A DNA stretch of 64,000 nucleotides from contig JAZKEO010000032.1 of the NCBI GenBank assembly GCA_040386975.1, forward strand, positions 1 to 64,000, read 5' to 3'. This DNA is from M2408 sp040386975. GTDB lineage: Bacteria > Bacteroidota > Bacteroidia > Flavobacteriales_D > Crocinitomicaceae. Below, in pieces: positions 26,762-35,683 of the stretch. The notes under the pieces are model-generated. The model saw only the letters and a list, made by a program, of their open reading frames with translations, ran no database searches and was not told the DNA's origin. The position numbers and the translations under genes are program-made. Numbering within the stretch: position 1 is the first letter of the stretch; each line of letters opens with the position of its first letter.

Positions 26762-27178
26762 ATGATTTCAGATTATACTTTTATTGATCGCGTTGTTATT
26801 TCTTCAGAGTTGCAAAATTTAGCTCAAGTCGAATCACTTATTGATAAAGTTTGTGCCTTAAAAAACATTTCAGAAGACATTTATGGTAATATTTTGATGT
26901 CTTGTACTGAAGCTGTAAGCAATGCAATAATACATGGGAATTGTTTTCAGAATGATTTAAAAGTTGAAGTGTTGGTTACTGAATTACCTAATGTTTTGTC
27001 TTTTACAATTACAGATCAAGGAAAAGGATTTGATTTCCATAATTTGCCCGATCCAACAGCTCCAGAAAATATAGAGAAAGAAAATGGTCGTGGAATCTTT
27101 TTGATTAAAAATCTTTCTGATGAAATGATAATCGATGAACCAGGGAATGTAATTCACATTTTATTTAATCATGATTAG
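26762..27178 (+). CDS. RsbW-like anti-sigma serine kinase (HATPase_c_2)
   Basis: A small GHKL ATPase of 138 residues. The ATG at 26762 (MISDYTFIDRVVISSEL) is preferred over an upstream TTG. The N box is SCTEAVSNAIIHGNCF, the G1 box TITDQGKGFDFHNLPDP and the G2 box ENGRGIFLIKNLSDEM. Such proteins bind and inhibit sigma factors or phosphorylate anti-sigma antagonists. Neither is adjacent. It overlaps ybeY by 8 bases, so the two are translationally coupled. Confidence 0.87.
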   Translation: MISDYTFIDRVVISSELQNLAQVESLIDKVCALKNISEDIYGNILMSCTEAVSNAIIHGNCFQNDLKVEVLVTELPNVLSFTITDQGKGFDFHNLPDPTAPENIEKENGRGIFLIKNLSDEMIIDEPGNVIHILFNHD

Positions 27179-27599
27179 TTTTAATTTTGTTGAGACAAAA
27201 GCGTTTAAGATTAAACGCAATGATCTAAAGGTAAATATCAAAAAGTTGATTGAAGCAGAAAAACTGAAAGTTGGTGATGTTTCTTTTGTTTTTTGTTCTG
27301 ATGATTATCTTTTGGAAATTAATAAAACACATTTAAATCATGATTATTATACTGATATTATCACCTTTGACTATTGTGAAGGAAAGATAGTTTCGGGAGA
27401 TTTATTTATTAGCATTGATAGGGTTTTGGAAAATTCATCAAATATTAGTGTTAATTTTGCAAATGAATTGTCTCGCGTAATGTTTCATGGTGTTTTACAT
27501 TTATGTTCTTATAAAGACAAGACTCCAGAAGATAAAAAAATCATGACTAAAAAAGAAGATTTTTATTTGTCTTTATTGGGTGTTGATTATCTTGTTTAG
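27171..27599 (+). CDS. ybeY: endoribonuclease YbeY
   Basis: A 142-residue zinc endonuclease of 16S rRNA maturation and ribosome quality control. The metal site motif is seen as FHGVLHLCSYKDKTPEDKKIM (near 108-128), where the usual second-shell GYDH is replaced by SYKD. DIITFDYCEGKIVSGDLFIS is the other conserved block. Length is short but usual for Bacteroidota. Its stop lies 5 bases before the first parS site. Confidence 0.9.
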   Translation: MISFNFVETKAFKIKRNDLKVNIKKLIEAEKLKVGDVSFVFCSDDYLLEINKTHLNHDYYTDIITFDYCEGKIVSGDLFISIDRVLENSSNISVNFANELSRVMFHGVLHLCSYKDKTPEDKKIMTKKEDFYLSLLGVDYLV

Positions 27600-27604
27600 T
27601 TTTA

Positions 27605-27620
27605 TGTTTCACGTGGAACA
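27605..27620 (+). promoter_or_regulatory. parS site 1 (ParB/Spo0J binding)
   Basis: TGTTTCACGTGGAACA is an exact match to the known bacterial parS consensus TGTTnCACGTGAAACA read in reverse. It lies between ybeY and mnmG and forms an inverted pair with the site at 27649. ParB loading at parS organises origin segregation. parA and parB are not in the window. Confidence 0.9.
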
Positions 27621-27648
27621 ACTATTCAAATTCTAAAAATTAAAAATT

Positions 27649-27664
27649 TGTTCCACGTGAAACA
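27649..27664 (+). promoter_or_regulatory. parS site 2 (ParB/Spo0J binding)
   Basis: TGTTCCACGTGAAACA is an exact parS match, 28 bases from site 1 and in the opposite direction. It ends 8 bases before the mnmG start. ParB spreading here could influence mnmG expression. Confidence 0.9.
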
Positions 27665-27672
27665 TTAAGTTT

Positions 27673-29547
27673 ATGTTGAAATCTTATGATGTAATAGTTG
27701 TTGGTGCTGGTCACGCTGGTTGTGAGGCTGCCAATGCTGCTGCAAAAATGGGAAGCTCGGTTTTGTTGCTTACCATGAATATGAATACGATTGCCCAAAT
27801 GAGTTGCAACCCAGCTATGGGTGGTGTTGCAAAAGGTCAAATTGTTTGTGAAATTGACGCTTTGGGTGGTGGTTCTGCAATTGTTTCCGATTTGAGTGCG
27901 ATTCAATTTCGTATGTTGAATCTTTCAAAAGGTCCAGCAATGTGGTCGCCAAGAACGCAAAATGATCGCATGAAATTTTCTGAAGAATGGCGTTTGCTTT
28001 TAGAAAGAAATCCAAATGTTGATTTTTGGCAAGATATGGCAACTTCTCTAATTGTTAAAAAAGATGCAGTTGTTGGAGTTAAAACTGGTTTAGGTATGGA
28101 AGTTTTTGCAAAATCTGTGATTTTGACAAACGGTACTTTTTTAAATGGTTTGATTCATCTTGGTGAAAAACAATTTGGTGGTGGACGTGCAGCTGAAAAA
28201 GCTTCGTATGGAATTACTGAAGATTTGATTTCTTTTGGTTTTCAAGCTGGGAGAATGAAAACAGGAACTCCACCTCGAATTGATGGTCGTTCACTTGATT
28301 ATTCTAAAATGGAAATTCAAGATGGCGATCCTTATCCTTCTAAGTTTTCTTATTCGAATCAAACCTCGGCTTTGAAGACACAAAGACCTTGTCACATTAC
28401 TTATACAAATCTTGAAACACATGAATTATTGAAAACAGGTTTTGATCGTTCGCCAATGTTTAATGGTTCGATTAAAAGTACCGGTCCAAGATATTGTCCA
28501 AGTATTGAAGATAAAATAAATCGTTTTGCAGATAAAGATAGACATCAACTTTTTGTTGAACCAGAAGGTTGGAATACGGTGGAAATTTATGTGAATGGTT
28601 TCTCTACTTCTTTACCTGAAGATGTTCAGCTAAAAGCTTTGCATTCAATAGTTGGTTTTGAAAAAGCAAAAATGTTTCGTCCTGGTTATGCGATAGAATA
28701 CGACTACTTCCCTCCTACTCAATTAAAACACACCTTGGAAACTAAGATTTTAAGTAATCTTTATTTTGCGGGACAAATTAATGGTACAACAGGTTATGAA
28801 GAAGCAGCTTGTCAAGGTTTGATGGCAGGTATTAACGCACATTTGAAAAACAATTCAAAAGATCCATTTATTTTAAGTAGAAGTGAAGCTTATATTGGAG
28901 TTTTGATTGACGACTTGATTACAAAAGGTACTGAAGAGCCTTATCGTATGTTCACAAGTCGTGCTGAATTTAGAATTTTATTAAGACAAGATAATGCAGA
29001 TTTAAGACTTACACCTCTTGCTCATGCTATTGGAATGCAAGATGATTTGGCTTTGGAACTAACAAATAAAAAGCAAAAAGGTGTTACGAGTTTTATTAAT
29101 GATTTGAAAAATCTTGGTGTAACTCCCACTGAAGCGAATCCAATTTTGACAGAATTAGATTCCAGTTTAATTAATCAACAAGTTAAATTTACCTCTATTT
29201 TGACTCGTCCTCAAGTTAAATTGAATGATTTAGCTCGCATGAGTGATAAAATTAAAACCTTAGTTGATGAGTATTCATCAATTCATAAAGACATTGCAGA
29301 GCAAACTGAAATACAAATTAAGTACGAAGGTTATATTCAACGTGAAGAAGAAATGGCTTTGAAGATTAATCGTATGGACGAATTAAAGATTCCTGCAGAC
29401 ATTAATTTTCATCAATTGTCAAGTATGAGTATCGAAGCTCGTCAGAAGTTAACAGAAATCCAACCTGTTACTATTGGACAAGCTTCACGTATTAGTGGAA
29501 TATCACCAAGTGATATTTCTGTTTTATTAATTTATTTAGGAAGATAG
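27673..29547 (+). CDS. mnmG: tRNA uridine 5-carboxymethylaminomethyl modification enzyme MnmG
   Basis: A 624-residue FAD enzyme that with MnmE makes cmnm5U34 in tRNAs reading NNA/NNG. The FAD motif is DVIVVGAGHAGCEAANAAAKMG at residues 5-26. Other marks are SCNPAMGGVAKGQIVCEIDALGG, KTGTPPRIDGRS, YFAGQINGTTGYEEAACQG and FTSRAEFRILLRQDNADLRL. The C-terminal domain ends SGISPSDISVLLIYLGR. The length is typical. The gene is bracketed by three parS sites; mnmG (gidA) is near the origin in many bacteria. Confidence 0.97.
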   Translation: MLKSYDVIVVGAGHAGCEAANAAAKMGSSVLLLTMNMNTIAQMSCNPAMGGVAKGQIVCEIDALGGGSAIVSDLSAIQFRMLNLSKGPAMWSPRTQNDRMKFSEEWRLLLERNPNVDFWQDMATSLIVKKDAVVGVKTGLGMEVFAKSVILTNGTFLNGLIHLGEKQFGGGRAAEKASYGITEDLISFGFQAGRMKTGTPPRIDGRSLDYSKMEIQDGDPYPSKFSYSNQTSALKTQRPCHITYTNLETHELLKTGFDRSPMFNGSIKSTGPRYCPSIEDKINRFADKDRHQLFVEPEGWNTVEIYVNGFSTSLPEDVQLKALHSIVGFEKAKMFRPGYAIEYDYFPPTQLKHTLETKILSNLYFAGQINGTTGYEEAACQGLMAGINAHLKNNSKDPFILSRSEAYIGVLIDDLITKGTEEPYRMFTSRAEFRILLRQDNADLRLTPLAHAIGMQDDLALELTNKKQKGVTSFINDLKNLGVTPTEANPILTELDSSLINQQVKFTSILTRPQVKLNDLARMSDKIKTLVDEYSSIHKDIAEQTEIQIKYEGYIQREEEMALKINRMDELKIPADINFHQLSSMSIEARQKLTEIQPVTIGQASRISGISPSDISVLLIYLGR

Positions 29548-29561
29548 TTTCACGTGGAACA
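29546..29561 (+). promoter_or_regulatory. parS site 3 overlapping mnmG stop and next start codon
   Basis: AGTTTCACGTGGAACA matches parS in 15 of 16 bases. It overlaps the mnmG stop (TAG 29545-29547) and contains the GTG (29554-29556) that is the best start of the next gene. The central CACGTG is intact. Confidence 0.8.
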
Positions 29562-30432
29562 TAAAAATTTAGACAACTGCCCAATTTGTGATTCTTCGAG
29601 TTTTGAAAAATTCAAAGATGTTACAGACAACATGATTACAAAGGAGAAATTTACAATAGTTAAATGTTCTGACTGTAATTTCCATTTCACAAACCCAATT
29701 CCATCTGAAGACTTTATTGGAAAGTATTACAAAGGTGATGCTTATGTTTCGCATTCTTCTTCTAAAAAAGGTTTGATAAATAAAATCTACAACATCGTTC
29801 GTTCTTATACTTTAAATAAGAAAGTTGCCTTGTTGAAAGATTTGAATGTTGGAAACGAAGTTTTAGACATTGGAGCTGGAACGGGACATTTTTTAAATGC
29901 TTGTAAGCAAAAAGGTTTTTCAGTTATTGGTCTTGAACCAGATGAAGATGCACGTAAGTTTGCAAAAGACAATTTCAAAGTTGACTTGTTTCCTTTAGAG
30001 AAATTAACATCCATTGAAGAATCTTCAAAAGATATTATTACAATGTGGCATGTCTTGGAACATGTCTATCATTTGAAACGAGATTTTGAAATTTTAACTA
30101 AAATTTTAAAACCTTCTGGTAGAATTATAATTGCAGTTCCAAATTTGGAATCGTATGACGCACAAGTTTATAGTGAACTTTGGGCAGCTTATGATGTTCC
30201 ACGTCATTTGTATCATTTCAGAAAAAAGGATATTGAAAACCTTGCAAATCATTTTGGCTTTAAAGTTGAAAAAGTGAAACCAATGAAATTTGATTCTTTT
30301 TACGTTTCCATGCTTTCTGAGAAATATAAAAATGGATCAATTGTGAAAGCATTCATCAATGGATTCAAATCAAACAGCAAAGCAAAAGACTTTGGTTATT
30401 CTTCTCAAATTTACATTTTAAGCAAAAATTAA
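29554..30432 (+). CDS. zinc-finger class I methyltransferase
   Basis: A 292-residue protein. Residues 8-45 are a zinc-binding head with CPICDSSSF and CSDCNFHF. Residues 95-200 are a SAM-dependent methyltransferase (VLDIGAGTGHFLNACKQKGFSVIGLEPDE and ITMWHVLEHVYHLKRDFE). This pair is common in sugar and cell-envelope C-methyltransferases of Bacteroidota; the substrate is unknown. Translation must start at the GTG inside parS site 3, because the CPIC motif is only 9 codons downstream and no ATG precedes it in frame. Confidence 0.85.
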   Translation: MEHKNLDNCPICDSSSFEKFKDVTDNMITKEKFTIVKCSDCNFHFTNPIPSEDFIGKYYKGDAYVSHSSSKKGLINKIYNIVRSYTLNKKVALLKDLNVGNEVLDIGAGTGHFLNACKQKGFSVIGLEPDEDARKFAKDNFKVDLFPLEKLTSIEESSKDIITMWHVLEHVYHLKRDFEILTKILKPSGRIIIAVPNLESYDAQVYSELWAAYDVPRHLYHFRKKDIENLANHFGFKVEKVKPMKFDSFYVSMLSEKYKNGSIVKAFINGFKSNSKAKDFGYSSQIYILSKN

Positions 30433-30744
30433 ACTATTTATGTAGTTCAACTAAATTTTTAATTTGTTTTTTTAAACTTTTGATTAAAAACATAGCGTTT
30501 TTTTGCGATTTTTCTTCGTTTTGTAAATCTTGATATAGGATATTATCAAAATCTTGAGATCTGAGCTTAAATCAAGTGAAATTTTTAACAGAAAAACACA
30601 ATTTGAAACTAAATTTTAAAAATTTGCAGATTGTTTAATTTTTGATTTGTTTTCACAAGTTCAAGAAGCAAAGAAAAATTTTATGAAAATAAATCTGATC
30701 AGCATAAATTTAAGTTTATTGAGCCCGTCGAAATAAACTTACTT
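30433..30744. other. 312-base gap with a hairpin repeat at its right end
   Basis: No convincing gene. A minus-strand frame of about 40 codons (DLQNEEKSQKNAMFLIKSLK) could be a gene remnant but lacks a good start. At 30711-30741 a 10-bp hairpin TAAGTTTATT / AATAAACTTA has the loop GAGCCCGTCGA, the same type of loop as the hairpin at 37857-37893. Confidence 0.5.
30711..30741. repeat. REP-like hairpin with loop GAGCCCGTCGA
   Basis: A 10-bp perfect stem around an 11-base loop, just past the stop of the SRPBCC gene ending at 30745. The loop agrees with that of the 37857-37893 hairpin (GAGCTTATCGA) at 8 of 11 places while the stems differ entirely. Confidence 0.6.
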
Positions 30745-31248
30745 TCACTGATGCAAATAAGCAGCTTTTTCCATTGCTAATTTTCTAATATTTTCCAAAG
30801 CGTGTTTCATGTAAACTTTCCAAATAGTTTTTGTGAAGAACCAATGAAAAGGATAAAAAACTTTGTTGTTTGAAAACATGGTGTAAATATATCTCACTTC
30901 AATTTTTCCTTCTTCCAATTCTTTTGTAAACCATTCGCCTTGAAATTTTTCAAAACCAAAAGAAAATATTTTAAAATCAGAAATTTCAATTTTCCAGTAC
31001 TCGTTTTCTCTTCGTTCAAGAACAGTGTCAAGAGATGATTCTCCGCCTTTAAACGTTATGTTTTTAGCCATAAAAATCTTTCTGCTTCCACCAATTCTTC
31101 CCCAGGTTTCATCTTCTGTGGAATGCGTGACTTTGGGTGTAAGTCCGTAACCTGTGTGAACTTTTGTAACATCACACAACATCGGACTTTTAAAAGCACG
31201 TTCTAAACTCGTGTTGAAAATGGTTTTTATTTCTGTTTTTGATTGCAT
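30745..31248 (-). CDS. SRPBCC family lipid/ligand-binding protein
   Basis: A 167-residue protein with the START/SRPBCC helix-grip pattern: an N-terminal strand and helix (IKTIFNTSLERAFKSPMLCDVTKV), central beta strands (YWKIEISDFKIFSFGFEKFQGEWFTKEL, KIEVRYIYTMFS) and a long C-terminal helix (VYMKHALENIRKLAMEKAAYL). The family binds hydrophobic ligands. No partner is apparent. It ends at a hairpin repeat that may terminate it. Confidence 0.75.
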   Translation of the reverse strand: MQSKTEIKTIFNTSLERAFKSPMLCDVTKVHTGYGLTPKVTHSTEDETWGRIGGSRKIFMAKNITFKGGESSLDTVLERRENEYWKIEISDFKIFSFGFEKFQGEWFTKELEEGKIEVRYIYTMFSNNKVFYPFHWFFTKTIWKVYMKHALENIRKLAMEKAAYLHQ

Positions 31249-31322
31249 GGAGTTAATTTTTATTTTGAGTAATTCTTGTATATGCCAAGTTATAGTAACT
31301 CATATAGTTTTTTAGTGCTAAA

Positions 31323-32006
31323 CTAAAATAATTCGGTATTATATTCTACTTTAAATAATTCTAAGTTGATTTCGTTTGATATTTGTTTAGATAATTCTTT
31401 TTTTACACATAAAAACATTGGTAAATACTCAGAAGTTGTTAAACACCAGCTTAAGTCATCAGGGAATAAATATGTGCAATAATCATAATAAAAGTCATCT
31501 TGAAGTTTAAGATAGTTCTCAATGTCAATTCCAATGTATTCTTGTTTAGATTTTTCGTCAATCGGAAATCTGTTTATGTCTTCAACAAAAAAGTTTAAAA
31601 CTTGATTGTTTGAAATTTTTTTAAGACCTGATTTTAGTGCAATTTTAGTTTCTTTTTCAAGGGTTTTAATAGCAGGAGTTTGTTTTATATTATCTAATAT
31701 TTTGTAGTTATAAATTGTTTTAAAAATGTTTGAAACTTCTTTAAGATTAATTTCTCTAAACAATTTTTCTTCGTCATTATTTAGAAAAAGTCCAAATTCA
31801 CGTTCGATTTTTATTCTTTTGTTAATTTGTTCTATTGTTTCATTCTTTTCGGGATATTCATCAAACGGAAATTTGTCAACTATACCAACTTTCCAGTGAA
31901 CAAGAAAGTATTCATCAAATATGTCTGGAATTATATCGGAAACTTGATTCCAAGAGTTTTCTTTTTTAGTAGAAAAATGTTCATTAATCCATTTAAATTT
32001 ATTCAT
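31323..32006 (-). CDS. hypothetical protein
   Basis: A 227-residue protein with no signal peptide or membrane segment, rich in Lys, Glu, Asn, Phe and Tyr. WINEHFSTKKENSW at the start and DLSWCLTTSEYLPMFLCVKK near the end are notable. I do not recognise the family. It looks like one of the short SMI1/immunity-type accessory proteins, but I can see no defining motif. Very AT-rich composition suggests an acquired gene. Its upstream region has a set of palindromes that may control it. Confidence 0.65.
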   Translation of the reverse strand: MNKFKWINEHFSTKKENSWNQVSDIIPDIFDEYFLVHWKVGIVDKFPFDEYPEKNETIEQINKRIKIEREFGLFLNNDEEKLFREINLKEVSNIFKTIYNYKILDNIKQTPAIKTLEKETKIALKSGLKKISNNQVLNFFVEDINRFPIDEKSKQEYIGIDIENYLKLQDDFYYDYCTYLFPDDLSWCLTTSEYLPMFLCVKKELSKQISNEINLELFKVEYNTELF

Positions 32007-32101
32007 TACAGTTTTTTCTAAATTATCAATATCATATTTATATGTGATAAAAATAGTTTAAAATTTCACATATGAAACAATTTGTCATTCAATAGGAAAA
32101 C

Positions 32102-32150
32102 GTTTATTATAATAAACAAAAGACACACAAAAATGTTTATTGTAATAAAC
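32102..32150. promoter_or_regulatory. pair of near-identical 16-bp palindromes, operator-like
   Basis: GTTTATTATAATAAAC (32102-32117, perfect) and GTTTATTGTAATAAAC (32135-32150, one imperfect position) sit 33 bases apart centre to centre, about three helix turns. They lie about 100-145 bases upstream of the gene starting at 32006, in the 300-base gap to the M3 peptidase. Two other inverted repeats (TTTCACATATGAAA at about 32066 and TTGTAT/ATACAA at about 32168) are close by. This suits a cooperative repressor site. Confidence 0.45.
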
Positions 32151-32306
32151 AAAGAGTACACTTTTTTGTATCTTTCAAAATACAATAAACACATTTAATG
32201 AACTAAATTTGCGAAAATTTTGTATTCATTAAATCGCAAAATGAGTCCTCCAAACTCTGCGCCCTTTGCGAAATCTTCTTTTTACTTTGCGTTAAAAACC
32301 AAAAAC

Positions 32307-34355
32307 TCACGCAATCAATCCCGCTCTTTTCAACAACGCCTCAGCCTTCGGCTCTTGTCCTCTAAAACGTTTGTACAAATCCATTGGGTTTTCCGTTCCA
32401 CCTTTACTTAAGATGTTTTCCGCAAACGATTTTCCAATTTCTTTGTTAAAAATTCCGTTTTCTTGAAAATGTGCAAAAGCATCTGCATCAAGTACTTCCG
32501 CCCATTTGTAGCTGTAATATCCCGAAGAATAACCTCCAGGGAAAATATGTGAAAAAGAAACACTGGTACAATTTTCTGCCACCTCTGGGAATAATTTAGT
32601 GTTTTCAATCGCTTTTAATTCGTGTTCTTTGACCGATTTGATGTTTGTTGGATCAATCGAGTGCCAAGCCATGTCAATCAAACCCAAACTAATTTGACGA
32701 ACCGTTGCCATTCCCTCCAAGAAAGTCGCAGATTCTTTGATTTTTTTGACGTATTCCATCGGAATCGTTTCTCCCGTTTCAAAATGTTTAGCAAAAAGTG
32801 TCAAACATTCTTTTTCGTAACACCAATTTTCCAAAATTTGACTTGGAAGTTCAACAAAATCCCAAAAAACACTTGTTCCAGACAAACTTGGATACTCCGT
32901 ATTTGCTAACATACCGTGTAAACCGTGACCAAATTCGTGAAACAAAGTCGTAACCTCATTGAATGTCAACAAAGATGGTTTTGAAGCCGTTGGTTTGGTG
33001 AAATTGCAGACATTTGAAATCTGCGGACGTTCATTCACGCCATTTTCGATGTATTGATTTTTGAATGAAGTCATCCAAGCACCATTTCTTTTTCCTGCTC
33101 TCGGATGAAAATCAGCGTAAAAAATCGAAATCAATCTATTGTTTTCGTCATAAACTTCATATGTTTTTACATCTTCGTGGTATATTTCAATATTGTCAAC
33201 TTGTTTAAAATCAAGACCATACAATTTTTTTGCAACAGTAAAAACGCCATCAATTACTTTTTCTAACTGAAAATAAGGTTTCAGTTTCTCGTCGTCTAAA
33301 TTGAATAATTTGTTTTTTAATTTTTCTGAATAATACGCTGTATCCCATTTTTCTAAATGCTCAATTTCATCTAATTCTTTAGCGAAATTTGTCAAAGAAG
33401 CCAATTCTTTTTCGGCAAAAGGTTTTGCTTTTATTAAAATATCGTTCAAAAACTCAAGTACTTTTGCAGGTTTTTCAGCCATACGTTCTTCTAAGACAAA
33501 TTCAGCGTGGGTTTTGTAGCCCAATAAATTTGCACGGTCAAAACGTAATTTCGCAATTTTCAAAACAAGTTCTTCGTTGTTAAATTCATCTTTTTTAAAA
33601 CACTGTGAACCAGCTGCTAAAGCGAATTTTTTTCTTAAATCTCTATTTTCAGCATATTTCATAAAAGGAATGTAACTTGGATAAGCTAAAGTAAAAATCC
33701 AACCCTCTTTTCCTTTCTGTTTTGCGGTTTCAGCAGCTTCATCTAATTCGTCTTGAGGCAAACCTTTTAAATCTTCAAGTTTTGAAACGTGAAGTTCGTA
33801 AGCATTTGTTTCAGCCAAGACATGTTCGCTGTATTTTAATTGTGCCAAGGACATTTCTTTGTCAATTTCACGAATTTTTTGTTTGTCATTTTCAGATAAA
33901 TTGGCTCCGTTCCGAGCAAAACTTTTGTACTTTTTGTCCAACAAGGTTTTTTGTTCTTCATTTAAAGTCAAAGAATCTTTTTGAGCATAAACCGCTTTAA
34001 TTCGCTCAAATAAAGCGACGTTTAAAGTGATATCATTGCTGAATTCTGAAAGCAAAGGAGAAATTTCTTGTGCCAAATCTTGTAATTCTTTGCTTGTTTC
34101 AGCTGAATTTAAGTTGAAAAAAACAGAGGAAACACGATCCAATTGTTTACCGCAAAATTCCAATGCTTCAATCGTATTTTCAAAACTCGCTGCTTCAGGA
34201 TTCTCACAAATAGCATCAATTTCTTGTTTTGTCTCTTCAATCAAAAGTTGAAAGGCAGGAAGAAAATGTTCGTTTTTAATCTTAGAAAAAGGTGCTAAAT
34301 CAAAAGGAATTAAAAGTGGATTCGTTTTGTTATCAGTTATATTAGAATGTGTCAT
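32307..34355 (-). CDS. M3 family zinc metallopeptidase (oligopeptidase A / Dcp-like)
   Basis: A 682-residue cytoplasmic peptidase of the thimet oligopeptidase family. The zinc motif is TLFHEFGHGLHGMLA (HExxH, near residue 470), and the third ligand is expected in the following ENW region (SQILENWCYEKE). FSHIFPGGYSSGYYSYKWAEVLDADAF is the conserved C-terminal substrate-binding part. Length is normal for the family. It breaks short peptides, probably in protein turnover. The gene is monocistronic on the minus strand. Confidence 0.93.
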   Translation of the reverse strand: MTHSNITDNKTNPLLIPFDLAPFSKIKNEHFLPAFQLLIEETKQEIDAICENPEAASFENTIEALEFCGKQLDRVSSVFFNLNSAETSKELQDLAQEISPLLSEFSNDITLNVALFERIKAVYAQKDSLTLNEEQKTLLDKKYKSFARNGANLSENDKQKIREIDKEMSLAQLKYSEHVLAETNAYELHVSKLEDLKGLPQDELDEAAETAKQKGKEGWIFTLAYPSYIPFMKYAENRDLRKKFALAAGSQCFKKDEFNNEELVLKIAKLRFDRANLLGYKTHAEFVLEERMAEKPAKVLEFLNDILIKAKPFAEKELASLTNFAKELDEIEHLEKWDTAYYSEKLKNKLFNLDDEKLKPYFQLEKVIDGVFTVAKKLYGLDFKQVDNIEIYHEDVKTYEVYDENNRLISIFYADFHPRAGKRNGAWMTSFKNQYIENGVNERPQISNVCNFTKPTASKPSLLTFNEVTTLFHEFGHGLHGMLANTEYPSLSGTSVFWDFVELPSQILENWCYEKECLTLFAKHFETGETIPMEYVKKIKESATFLEGMATVRQISLGLIDMAWHSIDPTNIKSVKEHELKAIENTKLFPEVAENCTSVSFSHIFPGGYSSGYYSYKWAEVLDADAFAHFQENGIFNKEIGKSFAENILSKGGTENPMDLYKRFRGQEPKAEALLKRAGLIA

Positions 34356-34732
34356 GTGAATTTTTTTTGGCTAAAAGTAAATAATTTTTTTTGTTTCCTC
34401 CCTCTAGAAGAAAAAGCTAAGCTTTTGATTATTGAACGTTAGAGAAAATTATTAAGGTGGGTGATAATCTATGTTTTGTCACCTCCCCTAAGCCCTATTC
34501 AAGCAAGAAAACTAGATTTAAGTTCAAAATCAGTGTGTTTTTCTGCTATTATCAGTGGAAACATTTTTATAAAACCCTAATACACAAAGCAATCATTAAA
34601 ATAAACAAAGTCTACACATTAAGCAAAAAAGATTTCATTTTTAAAAAAACACGAGAATTAACTTGCATCTTTTAATTTTTTTGATGTATGTTTGTAAAAA
34701 ATTAAAATTGTAAAACAATAAAATTTAAAGTA
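34356..34732 (+). promoter_or_regulatory. 377-base gap with the exbB promoter
   Basis: No gene was found in the gap. A -7 box TATGTTTG is at 34687-34694, with TTG at 34663-34665 (21 bases apart) as a -33 element, 39 bases ahead of the exbB ATG. Nothing else of note was seen, apart from a high A+T content. Confidence 0.55.
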
Positions 34733-35539
34733 ATGAGTAAAAAACAAAAAACAGCAGGTGGATTTACGTCGTTAGTGGCAACTTTAGCGATTGCTATTTC
34801 ATTAATTTTAGGATACGTGGTATATAAATATATCTTAGGAGATCCAGGTAACTTTGCAGAAGGAGATCCAACTGGAGAACCTTTAGAAGGAAATTTATTA
34901 GGAATTGCTTACAAAGGTGGTTTTATCGTTCCTTTCTTGGTTGCAATGAACCTTATCGTAATTATCTTCTCTATTGAAAGATTCATTACTTTATCTAAGG
35001 CAAAAGGAAAAGGTGGAATTGACAAATTTGTTGAGAAAATCCGTACAATGTTAGAGAAAAAAGAAATCACTCAAGCTATGGAAGCATGTGATAAACAAAA
35101 AGGTTCTTTAGCAAATGTTGTACGTGCTGGTTTAGGAAAATACGAGCATATCTTAAATGATACTTCAATGGATAAAGAGCAAAAAGTGGAATCTATGAAA
35201 AAAGAATTAGAAGAAGCTACATCTTTAGAGTTACCAATGCTATCTAAAAACTTATCAGTATTATCAACTTCTGCTTCTATTGCAACCTTAATTGGTTTGA
35301 TTGGAACAGTATTAGGGATGATTAAAGCGTTTGCTGCGATGGGTAGTGGTACTCCTGATACAGCACAGTTATCTGTAGGTATTTCTGAGGCACTTGTAAA
35401 TACATTTTTAGGTATCTTAGCTTCAACTTTGGCGATTATTTTGTATAACTTTTTCTCTACTAAAATCGATACAATGACTTACAGTATGGATGAAGCTAGT
35501 TATTCAATCGTACAAGACTTCTCTGCTAAAACAAAATAA
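34733..35539 (+). CDS. exbB: ExbB/TolQ/MotA-type proton channel
   Basis: A 268-residue inner membrane protein that with ExbD uses the proton gradient to energise TonB. Membrane helices are at about 15-35, 58-80, 172-195 and 210-235. The family block is LSVLSTSASIATLIGLIGTVLGMIKAFAAMGSG followed by ISEALVNTFLGILASTLAII. The N-terminal extra helix and the EGDPTGEPLEGN loop are typical of the Bacteroidota form. It is the first gene of exbB-exbD-exbD-tonB. Confidence 0.92.
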   Translation: MSKKQKTAGGFTSLVATLAIAISLILGYVVYKYILGDPGNFAEGDPTGEPLEGNLLGIAYKGGFIVPFLVAMNLIVIIFSIERFITLSKAKGKGGIDKFVEKIRTMLEKKEITQAMEACDKQKGSLANVVRAGLGKYEHILNDTSMDKEQKVESMKKELEEATSLELPMLSKNLSVLSTSASIATLIGLIGTVLGMIKAFAAMGSGTPDTAQLSVGISEALVNTFLGILASTLAIILYNFFSTKIDTMTYSMDEASYSIVQDFSAKTK

Positions 35540-35683
35540 GCAGAAGAAAAAACAACAACTTTTGAACAAAAAGTTAGTTTAGTTGTACGGGTAGAAAAGT
35601 CAATTGAGATTCAATAGATTCTTGAATAAACTTTTATACTTGATAAACTTTAGAAATAGTTTAATCTTAAAAAACAAAAAAAG

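Noticed and set aside
30440..30570. Minus-strand frame of about 40 codons (possible gene remnant)
   Set aside because: A stop cuts it upstream, only an internal ATG is available, and no family was recognised.
31323..32006. Toxin or immunity gene
   Set aside because: AT-rich and orphan, but without any motif or partner that would support the claim.
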